From contig VWZW01002320.1 of assembly GCA_013397115.1 (NCBI GenBank), positions 3,229,062 through 3,293,061 on the forward strand: 64,000 nucleotides of DNA, given 5' to 3'. Positions 35,042-44,185 of the stretch are shown here, one piece after another. The position numbers and the translations under genes were made by a program. The notes beneath the pieces are model-generated. The model did no database searches, was not told the origin of the DNA, and worked only from the letters and a program-made list of their open reading frames with translations. How positions within the stretch are numbered: position 1 is the stretch's first letter; the number at the start of each line of letters is the position of its first letter. This DNA is from Edolisoma coerulescens. Lineage: Eukaryota; Chordata; Aves; Passeriformes; Campephagidae.

Positions 35042-35166
35042 GACATCTGGGGATGGGGAGCAGAGGCAATGCTCCTGATTACTTTGTCATTGAAAAGCAG
35101 TATCATCATGATGAGCTACTGCCTGTCAGAGTCCCAGCTACTGTACCTTGTAAATCAGTTCCCCAG
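35042..35166 (+). other. Candidate 125-nt exon with strong splice sites (unproven)
   Basis: The acceptor is one of the best in the window: a run of pyrimidines 'ctcccccctccttttccag' ending at 35041, with a plausible branch region ('catta') upstream. The donor is 'CAG|gtaagc' with GT at 35167. In the frame that begins with two bases, 41 codons are open (including NAPDYFVIEKQYHHDELLPV) and the exon ends on a whole codon. A second frame is also open; the third has a stop. I recognise no family. It could be a coding exon, an exon of a non-coding RNA, or a decoy. No in-phase downstream exon was found. Confidence 0.27.
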
Positions 35167-35699
35167 GTAAGCTTGCCTGTTCCTCTTTAAGCACCATGTA
35201 GTGCTGCATATTGCCTATAGCCTTTTGAACACGAGACTCTCTATCCCATAGGAAATTCCAATGCAACACTTCCTGTTATGTGCAACTGGACTGAGGTTTA
35301 GAAAAGTCCATTTCCCACAGAGGGGAAAAATTTAAGAGAAATGCAAGTTTTAAAAGTCATAATAACCAACAACACTGCCACAGCCTGGTCCACAAAAGCA
35401 AGTGCCGCTGATAAGGCTTTAGGTGTAGTTTTAGATGCAGGAATAAAGAAAATTTTGTGTGCATGCGACCAGGAAGTGTGTCCTTGCATCTCCCCAGTCA
35501 CAGACAGTTTCACCACAGAGGCATTTCAGCTTTGGCACACGCAGCCACTGTCTTCATTGGATGGCCAGGACAACAGGATCCACAGAAACCAGGTGGATTT
35601 GACAGCTGACAGCATTTACAGTGAATTTTGGGGCAAGTTCCGAAGGGTGTGATGTCTGAGGTTCATCTGGTGTGCTCCTGCATTTTTCCATTTTTTACC
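35167..35699. other. Gene-free stretch with a 104-codon frame
   Basis: A plus-strand frame (35341-35652) has no recognisable domain, and a 72-codon minus frame (35298-35516) overlaps it. A weak acceptor-like 'tttcccacag' precedes it, but the phase from 35166 meets a stop at once. I do not call a gene. Confidence 0.45.
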
Positions 35700-36010
35700 C
35701 ACAAAGTGATGACTTTAGTATTTGTCTTTATAAAGTGAGTAGGAGTTATATTGGCTATACTGTTACTTGGCAATCTTAATGGCACTATGCTCATGATTAA
35801 TAAGGAATAACTATCTTGCAATTCAGCCATAGAATGAAATGGGACATTTCGGTAGCGCTAACCAAAGAAAATGTTGGCAGTGGGTGCTGTCTTTGGGCTA
35901 TTTTTGCCTAACTTGACTAATGTGAATGGATTTTTTGAATGGTTCAAGCGTATAAATATTCAAAGCAATGGCAATACGTTTTATTAAAACCAGCACGTTG
36001 CTTGGTAGGG
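35700..36010. promoter_or_regulatory. Candidate conserved non-coding element
   Basis: This is a non-repetitive AT-rich block with homeodomain-like cores ('catgattaataagg'), isolated CpG in AT-rich surroundings ('tttcggtagcgctaac', 'aatacgttttattaaaacc', 'caagcgtataaatattc') and no open frame. The mix resembles long conserved enhancers near developmental genes. Only a multi-species alignment can show conservation. Confidence 0.3.
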
Positions 36011-36559
36011 CAGAAGAAAATAATGGCTCAAGGGTCTGGGAATAGGAGATTGAACCATTTACATCTAAGTCTCTTTAACATCCAGCCAAGGTCAGAGTAA
36101 ACAAGAATCGTATCATTACCAGCTGGTGGCCCACAGAATGAGAAATAAATTGATGGTGTGAGTCCAGTTTCCATTGACAGAGGCAAAAACATCCCAAAAG
36201 CAGAACCAGAAGTGGAACTAATTGGCACCACTGCTGGCTCTACCTGGGAAGTTAAGGACAGAGCTTTGGTGGAAACCTGGCCTCCTTCTCAGCGAGGAGG
36301 GTGGTCCCACCAGAGGGAGGTGTAGCCTGTGGGGCAAGGAGTGTGCTGCCCTTCTTGTGTCACGATAGCATGGGGCTATACCTTCCTCCTCTGGGGCAGC
36401 ATGCCCGGTGTCCTGTGTGAGCCCCACAGAGATGCTAAACCCAGAGACCTCCTCCCAGCAGGGCAAGGAGGGGCCCCCTCAGCCCGCTGCCTTCCCTGGG
36501 AACCATACGCTCCCAGGAAAGTGCTTATGACCCATGGATTTCCATTGGCATTGACATTA
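36011..36559. other. Gene-free stretch, GC-richer
   Basis: Opposing frames of 82-84 codons (36218-36583, both strands) come from a GC-richer patch at 36220-36520. No gene or repeat was recognised. Confidence 0.55.
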
Positions 36560-36870
36560 GTAATGGCCTCCGCCTTCCTGTAATTATACATCCACTTGAA
36601 TAACGTTTTAACGTATAATACGTGAGCTTGGACTGAGGTGGCAGCTAATATTTATTATTAATTTTATTGTTTGTTTCTTCTGGATTTTCTGGTTTAATTA
36701 ATTTATCCAGCCATAATATTTAAAAAACACAATCAAATGCCATTCAAATTTAGAGCCAAAAAACACAGACTCATGATATATGAATGCTTAAAAAAATTAT
36801 GACTCTCTTTTGTTAAATACCACAAAGAGAACGTCAGTTTAGCATAATTACATTAAAGAGCATTCCCCTG
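36560..36870. promoter_or_regulatory. Candidate conserved non-coding element
   Basis: TAAT-containing homeodomain-type motifs recur ('tgtaattatac', 'ggtttaattaatttatcc', 'agcataattacat'), with unusual CpG in 'aacgttttaacgtataatac'. No simple repeat or frame is present. A simple-sequence purine stretch follows at 36873-36906. As for the neighbouring block, the call rests on texture only. Confidence 0.3.
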
Positions 36871-37598
36871 AGAGACAGAGAGAGAGGTGGGGGTTAAAAA
36901 AAAGAGTAAAGACCTGCCAAAAGTAAAAAGGCAGCATGGATCAGTGGTCACTTGATTACAATGGACATGTTGCAATCTGCATGTGTATATACAAGCACAC
37001 ACATGCTTGTACATAATCATATGTATAAACCAGCATGCTTTAACACTTAGCTCCAGATTTATACTTTAAAAAATGGTCCTTTCATATGTATTAAGTGAGC
37101 ATGAAATCCAGAACTACAAAAGGAAGTGTGCTGGTTTGTTTTTACTTTTCTCATATAACAGGCCAAATATTGCCTTTGTTGATGTTAATATCTGGAAATT
37201 TGTTACACAAGTAAGGTAGGGGGAAAAAATTAATAAATGGGACTCATTAGAGGTATTGCCAGAAAAAACTTACTAGATTTGGCCGGGCCACTGAGTTAAT
37301 CAACATTTTTTCTTATTGAAAGCAAATGTTCAAGTACAGAGGAGTTGAACTGGCTAGCTGGGGAGTTTCAAAAAGCAGAAAATGAGTCTCTATAATTCTC
37401 CATGTAGCAAATATTAAATGGAAGATATCTCTGTCTGCATATTCAGGGAAAAGTAGAAATAAGAACAAAAGGCAGATAAAGCTCAGGTGTCTGAAGTAGG
37501 ATGCATTGGCTCTCCTTTTCAGTTGCTGGTTGCTGGGCTGGTTGCTGGAGGCTGGCTACATTGTGAGGACAAAGCTGCTGTGGGACACTTTTCTCTCC
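36871..37598. other. Gene-free AT-rich stretch
   Basis: A purine-rich piece (36873-36906, 'gagagacagagagagaggtg' onward) and a (CA)/(TA)-like piece with an 8-bp hairpin ('tacaagca', 'tgcttgta', near 36991-37012) are present. No gene was found. Confidence 0.55.
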
Positions 37599-37599
37599 N
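37599..37599. other. Ambiguous base (N)
   Basis: This is the only N in the window, in 'ttctctccntccaaggg'. It marks an unresolved base in the assembly. The frames that cross it translate with an X. Confidence 1.
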
Positions 37600-40500
37600 T
37601 CCAAGGGCTGGAGATGTTTGCTGAGCAAACGCTCCACGCAGGAAGGCAGAGAGCTGCCCAGCGTGCCTGGCAGCTCGGTGGTGGCTGGCCCAGCCCCCTG
37701 TGCCTCCAGACCCCATCGCCTGTCCTGGCAAGAGCATTCGTGTCACCTTCCTGGAAGAGGTGGTCAAACCCAGTCATGACAGAGGTATTTGGGGGAAAAG
37801 GGAAGTGCAACCAAGGCAGCAGGGGCAATTTTTCCCCATCAGCCTCAGAGGTCAACACACATGTACCCCTCTGAGAGCTGATGCCTGGTAGAGAATCCTG
37901 GTGGCTCCAGGTCCCTGAAACACTACCTGCAGCATGCATGCACCTTTATGCACCTAAATCAGGGCACATGGATCTGGGGAGAGGAGGCAAGCAGCCCCGT
38001 GCGGCAGCTGGGTGCAAATGGTGCCGGGCGTCTGTGCCTGGGGAGGGGAACCTCTCCTGGTTTCTGCACCAGGGCCAGAATGAAAGGCCAGTCTGCACCA
38101 TCTTACCTTTGCACATCAGCATGGGAAAGAACAGCAGCATGTAAGATAAGACAGGCACTTTTACCTCATTTCATTTCCTTCTCTGATATTCAGCAGAGAA
38201 ACTCTTCCTGCCAAGTGACAGCTGGCAATGGGTTGAAGCAGATAAAATCGCTAAGTACAAGCTGTGTTGCACATCTACAAGCAGCCTCATACAAGGCAGC
38301 TGTGCAAAGCTAAATATTTTCCTACCCATCTGTGCCTACAACCTGCACCTTCAGTCAACTCTGCCACCTTGCTATAGACAGAGATTTAGTTTTACATACA
38401 GGAGTCTTAAAAATAGCCTTCACCTCCTGAACCCCTTTCTACAAATGTTCCTCCATTAGCCACAAGCTGCAGCTAATTTTCACACAACATCTGCTGTAAT
38501 CAAAACCATCTGTGTGGCTATAAGTCAAGGACAGAGAATTTATGGCCCATGTTCTTCTCATCTGACACTGGGAAGCTTTTGTGTGCATTGTCCATACGTC
38601 TGCATTAGCTATCTGTCTTCAGGTCCAGACATCCACATCATTTCTTTTCCAAAACCACTTTTGTTTAAAGTCAGCAAGGAATGGCATTACCATGATGCTT
38701 AGGAAGGAGTAAGTGATTCCAAGCTGACTCTAGCAGAGATGCAGGCTACTGTGCACAATTAGTTTTTAGGCACTGAAGAGGCCTGTCATGGTATTTTGAT
38801 CATCCAGTGTGTTTTATAAAGGTTTCTCAGCTTGGACCAGCTTTCTCATACTATAGGTAATTAGGAAAGAAAAATAAACCAAAGCAGGGCTCCTCTAGCT
38901 GTGGAGGAGTGCTGTGCTCAACATAACCCCCTCAGCTGTACAACACCACAGGGAGTTGCTAACAGCACTGACAGTTCAGGGAAGTGATTTATGAAGCTTT
39001 TCTTCTGTGAAAAGTTGGCATCTAGACAAACTATACCCCTGCTGCTGCCTGTGTATACCTCTGGCAAATATAAAACCAGAGAATATTCTATAAACAGACC
39101 ACTATGCCCAGTGACTCCTCCTAAAAAGCACGATTAGAAACCCAAACAACTTGATCCATGTTCATATAATATAAGTATCGAGGATTATGATAGAGCAACA
39201 GTAAAGCAGGACGCACATCATACCACCTGGTACCAGAGAAGATAAGTAACCATTTGTTTACTTAGATATAAACCTGAACTTCCCTGCTGAACATGTATTG
39301 CTGAGCTAATCCATTCTGTTGTGCTGAACACATTTTTTCTTAAGGTATGTCACTAATGAACACTTTCTCTGCTGGTCTGGATGGGGCCACGGAAAATCTC
39401 TGCCATATAATTTCCCGTGTCCTATTCTTGTAACTTTTACAACAACAGCAGTGTGCACAAACTTTGCAGCTTAGTGTGGTGACAAGCACAAACTCATACA
39501 TCTCTTACATAGTTTGTAGTGCCCCCATCAGCTGCTCACAGGTACCGTGGGTGAACAGTGTCATTAGTTAATGGGAATTAGTGGGTACTGGTGCTTCCTT
39601 AGACATCACCCCAAGGAGCAGCCCTTGCCCTCAGGCACCAGACCTTTATGCTGTATTTGAGACACTTTAAAGAATCAGTTAACTATTTTTAAGCAATAAT
39701 TTACTGGGAAGCTTACAGGTTTTAAAAACTCTGATCCTGTATTTATGTATTTCACAGGAAGGACGCAGTCCAGCCTTGTGGTCAGAGATAATGAGATAAT
39801 GTAGCACAAAGGGGTTCTGCACTATAAGAAAAGCATTTTCCTGCAAGAACAACTGCAGAGGCGGATGAGGAACCATGCCATATACACCATTCAGCTATTG
39901 CAAGGCTGCTCATAATTTGGATGAAAAACATCACTTCTAATTCATTAATCACTAGTTATTATTGGATGCTCCAGCTAACAAGGTACTGGACAAAATCAGA
40001 TGAGAATACCTGTTGTGGAGGAATGATAATAACTATTCCTCCAAAAATGTACTGAAAGGCATCTATAAAAGAGCACTGGTTAGTGACTTCAAAAAAAATA
40101 ACCTTGAGGATGTGTTAATAATATCAAATCACTTCAACCTTTACACCAAATGAAGTAACACCACTTTTAAAATACAGAAAGAAGGTTACCTTCTCAGGGG
40201 ACTTAATTTAGAAGGACAAAGTAACCTTTTTCCTACTGCATCACAACATTTGTCACGAAGAGAGGCATGTTTGGCTGGAGAGCTACAGGAAAAGAAAAAT
40301 GAGGAGTAGATGGGGGCATTTTGGATAATATCCATAGTGGGATACTGTGGCTTCAGGGTGCTGTTCTGTCAGCTTTGCACCCATCCTGCCTGAGAAGCTC
40401 TGCAGAACAGCCTGATTAACACAAGTGAGTTTAATCAGGACTCAGGGGGACACCTCCCTGGCAGAAGTCTGTGAGGTTTTTATAACCCACCTATGCCATC

Positions 40501-40640
40501 ACATCAGCTAAATAAACTCTCCCTGCGCTTTCTGGAGTGGTGACAACATTCATTTGATCTGTTTGGCACCACAGATTAAATACAAAGCTACACACTAAAG
40601 GGGAGAACTTTTTCATTACATTTTAGGTGAGATGGAGCAA
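37600..40640. other. Gene-free stretch
   Basis: A GC-richer segment (37600-38110) gives overlapping frames on both strands (up to 127 codons) crossing the ambiguous base. From 38160 to 40640 the DNA is AT-rich with almost no frames. No repeat was recognised. Confidence 0.6.
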
Positions 40641-40663
40641 GAGTAAGAGAGAGAGAGAAAGAA
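40641..40663. repeat. (GA)n-rich simple repeat
   Basis: 'gagtaagagagagagagaaa' is a short GA tract with one early interruption, about 60 bases upstream of the MIR copy. Confidence 0.8.
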
Positions 40664-40721
40664 CAAAGTCAAATAACCAAGGTGTTACATTAGAAAGAAA
40701 GGCCTTTTCCTTGGCACAAGG

Positions 40722-40900
40722 TAATTGGAAGTGGAGCCAGGAAATTATGATTCTAGTACCTACTCTGTCATCTAGTTCCCTGTGTGGTCTTGGGCAAGTC
40801 CTTTAACCTGCCTGTCTAATTCCTTCAACTTGTAAAATGGGGACAACAAACCACAGAGGAGTTTGATGAGTACTAGCAGATGTTTTCACAGTACACTGAA
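40722..40900 (+). mobile_element. MIR (CORE-SINE) copy
   Basis: 'gtggagccaggaaattatga', 'ctactctgtcatctagttc', 'tgtgtggtcttgggcaagtc', 'ctttaacctgcctgtctaat' and 'cttgtaaaatggggacaaca' align in order with the MIR consensus (ggagccaga, ggctctgccacttactagc, tgtgtgaccttgggcaagt, acttaacctc, ctgtaaaatggggataata). MIR spread before mammals and sauropsids separated; the copy is old but easily recognised. The tRNA-like head is poorly preserved. Confidence 0.9.
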
Positions 40901-41220
40901 AAAATGTGAGAATCCATGGATGTGGTATTGCTAGTCCCCAGGAGTACATCTAAATAAAAGGAATCTGAAATTTAAAAATTGCATTTAAGATGCAAACAAC
41001 ACTCCTCTTATAGAAGTGGGCAATTTTATTTATTTTATTTGAGTTATAAAAGAATCCTTACCAAGGTTTCTTGCTCTAAAGCTGGCTGGGAAATAGCTTG
41101 TTGCAACATTTTATCATCAAAAATGTCTGCTGTTTTAACTGGATCCCCAAGATTTGTGGTATGTTTCTGTTCCTAAACTGCTGGAGTATGATATTAAGGA
41201 TTAAGTTGCTGGAGAAAATA
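40901..41220. other. Gene-free spacer
   Basis: AT-rich DNA follows the MIR. A 65-codon plus frame (40979-41176) shows no motif. Confidence 0.55.
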
Positions 41221-41243
41221 TGAGAAAATTTTAAATTTTCTCA
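41221..41243. repeat. AT-rich palindrome with 11-bp arms
   Basis: The arm 'tgagaaaattt' and its exact complement 'aaattttctca' are separated by one T. The arm repeats part of the preceding 'ggagaaaata', so a small local duplication may lie behind it. Confidence 0.85.
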
Positions 41244-42323
41244 AATTTTTGGACTCAGAATGGAATTCAATCCACTCTTTCAAAGCAGACAAAACTGGAG
41301 GCTGCGTTCTGTCTCTGCAATTCATTTTTCTCTTAATTATACCAGCTTTAAAAATAAAAGCCACTTCCCAGAGTCCCCACATAAGGAAAATGCAGGAAGG
41401 TTGTGCACAGGGAAAAATGGAAGATACAAGAAATTAAAATGGGGAGATAGCAGGAGATGAGAACCTCCCCAGCTTTGCTACTTGAGGGTTCAATGGCTTT
41501 CACTGCAGTGAGAAGAACCACACAACAGAAAGTTTAAGCAGTTTGATAACTTGATGTCTAAAAGTATTTTCCTTTGCTCTTAGCCAGTGTCCTAACATGG
41601 GTCTGATTTGCAAAGATGTTGACCATTTGCCAGACTTCACAGAAATCCACAGAAGCTGAGAGACACTGAGCAGGGTCAGAGAGCAAAGCCCTAGCCTGGG
41701 TGCCACGATACAGTGTGGAAATCCAACCCCTGGTGTCTCTGTTTGAAATCTCTGTCTTATATTTGCTTTAACATGTCTGCTGTGCTAACTCTAGCTTTGG
41801 TACAAATCAGCGGATTTAGGAATTTCTTATTGGCTTGAGAGACACTGTAAAGTCCGTTTCCAGCAGCTGAGGAAGGGGTTAGGATTTCTTGCAGTGTGGA
41901 AGTCAGGGTGTGACAGTACAAATTCCAGCGAATGGAGTGGATCCCATCCAAATTTCAAACACTTGCCATCCCTTGGAATTAGTGTTGCTTTAGAAAAGTT
42001 GCACAAAATGATAGAATGAAACTGGGACTTCACTGCCATTCTCAAAGAGCATATTCATTAGGAAAGCCACCTCCTCTGAATCACCTACACTGGTGTGTTT
42101 CCTACAGACAGGCTTCAAACCATGTCATATGTTCCTCATTTACATATCACAATAACTAGTGAAGACAACAGAAATCTAATGTTCCTTCCTACACAGCTCA
42201 GGATCTCTCTGCATTTCATTAGTTACGTCTTGCCTCGGAGGACTTGTGCTGTGCTGCATGGTTGCAGTTAAGAAGACCCCAGATAGTACAGAGTCAGCAC
42301 TCTGACTTTTTACACCAGAGGCC
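41244..42323. other. Gene-free stretch
   Basis: Short frames (60-80 codons) occur on both strands, without motifs. No repeat was recognised before the pentanucleotide array. Confidence 0.6.
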
Positions 42324-42440
42324 TATTTTATTTTATTTTATTTTATTTTATTTTATTTTATTTTATTTTATTTTATTTTATTTTATTTTATTCTATTTTA
42401 TTCTGTTTTATTCTGTTTTATTCTGTTTTATTTTATTTTA
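42324..42440. repeat. (TTTTA)n pentanucleotide array
   Basis: About 23 units of TATTT/TTTTA are present. The 5' part (42324-42390) is pure; the 3' part has a 10-base higher-order unit 'ttctgtttta' repeated exactly three times (42401-42430), preceded by the variant 'ttctatttta'. The array probably varies in length. Arrays of this kind often grow from poly(A) tails of retroelements. The tail would belong to a minus-strand element, but none is recognisable to the right. The 81-codon plus frame rich in phenylalanine, tyrosine, isoleucine and leucine (42244-42489) is an artefact. Confidence 0.97.
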
Positions 42441-42541
42441 CTTGGGATTGGGTTTTTTTGGTTTTATTTTTTGTTTCATTTTGTTGTAATTTTCTTTGGT
42501 TTTAATTTTTTTAGTTTTAATTACCTTTTTTTTTTTTTTAA
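42441..42541. repeat. T-rich tract ending in poly(T)
   Basis: About 100 bases are nearly all T and G, closing with a 15-T run (42526-42540). Together with the pentanucleotide array it makes some 220 bases of extreme strand asymmetry. On the minus strand it would read as a poly(A)-like tail. Confidence 0.85.
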
Positions 42542-43235
42542 GAAACAGGTTTTTTAGTGAAAATCCAGCTAAATGAGGAAGAAAAGAGCCTCAGTCCAGA
42601 AGAGGCATGCATGTGGTGGGAGTGGGTGTCAGTCAGTGAGCGCTGGTGCTGCTTGGTGTCGTGCACATGGGCAGAGGTGGAAAGAGCTCACAGTGAGATG
42701 CCCCAAGAGCACAGAACTGTGCAGAACCTGTGGGCAGGTGCATCTCGCTGCTTCCCCTACCAACATTCCCAGAGCTGTACAACCTTGCCTACCCAAGTGT
42801 CGAAGCCGTGGCCACTAAACGAATTTCACTGTCATTTATTAAAACTGGAGCAGCTCAACTGGCCACAGAAAACCATAATAAACTTCTAAGAAAGAAAATG
42901 TCTTTCAAGGGAGCTTGTTGCTTTCTTTTCCTTAGAGGTCTCTGCGAAGAATTTAATTTCTTTGCCCTGTGAAAGAGAGTTATTTAAGCTTTTATGTGGC
43001 ACTATGTTGGTTTCATTTAAACCACTTAGCAGGCCTGCTTAAGGCATCTGCTTGTTTAACCAATCCTCTGCTTGTGCTCCCAAATCTCCAGAGTTCACAT
43101 GCTGTTGGGCCAAAACACTGAATGGCTTCCCAGCTCCAGAAACTGTGCATTCACAATGCCTGAAAGATGAGTTACTTCTGTAGCTTGTATGGTATGTAGG
43201 GTATGTGTCAACAGCTTTTGTTTAGTGCTGTTTAG
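42542..43235. other. Gene-free stretch
   Basis: A retroposed gene on the minus strand was looked for here because of the A-rich tract on that strand, and none was recognised. A 110-codon plus frame (42557-42889) shares its bases with other frames and has no motif. Confidence 0.55.
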
Positions 43236-43317
43236 TTGGCCCATCATATATGGCATTATGTTATCGGGAAGTAACTTTGGGAGAGATGAAGCAAATCTCC
43301 ATTTTGAAGGCATTAAG
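43236..43317 (+). other. Candidate 82-nt exon (unproven)
   Basis: The acceptor 'gcttttgtttagtgctgtttag' type sequence ends at 43235, and the donor is 'AAG|gtaggtgac' (GT at 43318). Two frames are open. The frame after one base (WPIIYGIMLSGSNFGRDEAN...) ends on a whole codon. A 77-codon minus frame (43095-43328) crosses the same bases, so strand is uncertain. No family was recognised. Confidence 0.18.
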
Positions 43318-44125
43318 GTAGGTGACAAGTTCTATTAAAGCTGATGGGTATTTTTACACAGGTAACTTTTTCAGGATCTTTCAGGGTCTTCCTTTTTCAG
43401 GATGCTACTATGGAGGAGGAGTTGGTGACTTCACTTGGAGCTCCACATCACAGAAGGGGCAGTGGTGTGGCCAGCTGCATTAGCAAGGAGTGTCACACAG
43501 GTGAAGAAGAAAATACCCTGGCAGATGTTTTCAGGGGAGTTCACACAAACTGCCTAAATTAAACTTAAGATCATTGCTATTAACCTCTTGCTTTATCAAG
43601 CAACTTAGTTTTAAAAAAGAGGTTCTTCTTGTAATACTTGGATATCAGGACTTTGGTTGTTTCAGCAATAATCTATTTTCTGCTTTGGGATTTTAAATTA
43701 AAACCTTTTGCATCGTAGTCTTTCTACTTAGCAAGTGGATTATTGCCACTTTAAGTAATGAAAGGCAAATATTTCCCTTGTGTTACAGAAGGATTTGAAA
43801 AAAAACACAAAAGCAATGGAAATATGCCAACTTTTGTTAACACATTCATGCATATCAATGGTTTACAGGTGCAGGCACTTGAGAGAAGGGCTGGGAAGAA
43901 GTGACAGCATGATTGATTGCATTTTCCTGTTCGTGATTATCTGTCTATGTGACGTACACATAACAGTACATATGGTTAGCACAGACCTCCTGACTCAATG
44001 TATTTCACACATATCCCCCTCAAAATCAAAACTATGACTCCTTGGGTTTGTTTATTTTGCTGGAGCACTATAGAGGGAAAGGTGACCCAAGGAAAATAAA
44101 ATGAATAATAGCAGAGAGTTCCATT
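43318..44125. other. Gene-free stretch
   Basis: Frames of 72-85 codons without motifs. No repeat was recognised. Confidence 0.55.
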
Positions 44126-44185
44126 TTCATTCAAAACTCATAAGAACCAGACAGCTTTCTGAGGCACAGAGAAGACGAGGGAGTT
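44126..44185 (-). mobile_element. Possible MIR fragment
   Basis: 'tcattcaaaactcataagaa' followed by 'ctgaggcacagagaag' resembles the inverted MIR pieces 'ctcatttaatcctcacaac' and 'ctgaggcacagagagg', with the segment between them missing. It is short and diverged, so this is tentative. Confidence 0.35.

Noticed and set aside
35341..35652. 104-codon plus frame with protein-like look
   Set aside because: No family match by eye, an antisense frame overlaps it, and it cannot be joined in phase to the exon-like segment upstream.
42244..42489. Hydrophobic repeat protein (YFILF repeats)
   Set aside because: Translation of the (TTTTA)n array only.
42542..43000. Retroposed pseudogene on the minus strand ahead of the A-rich tract
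   Set aside because: No recognisable coding sequence or target-site duplication could be seen.
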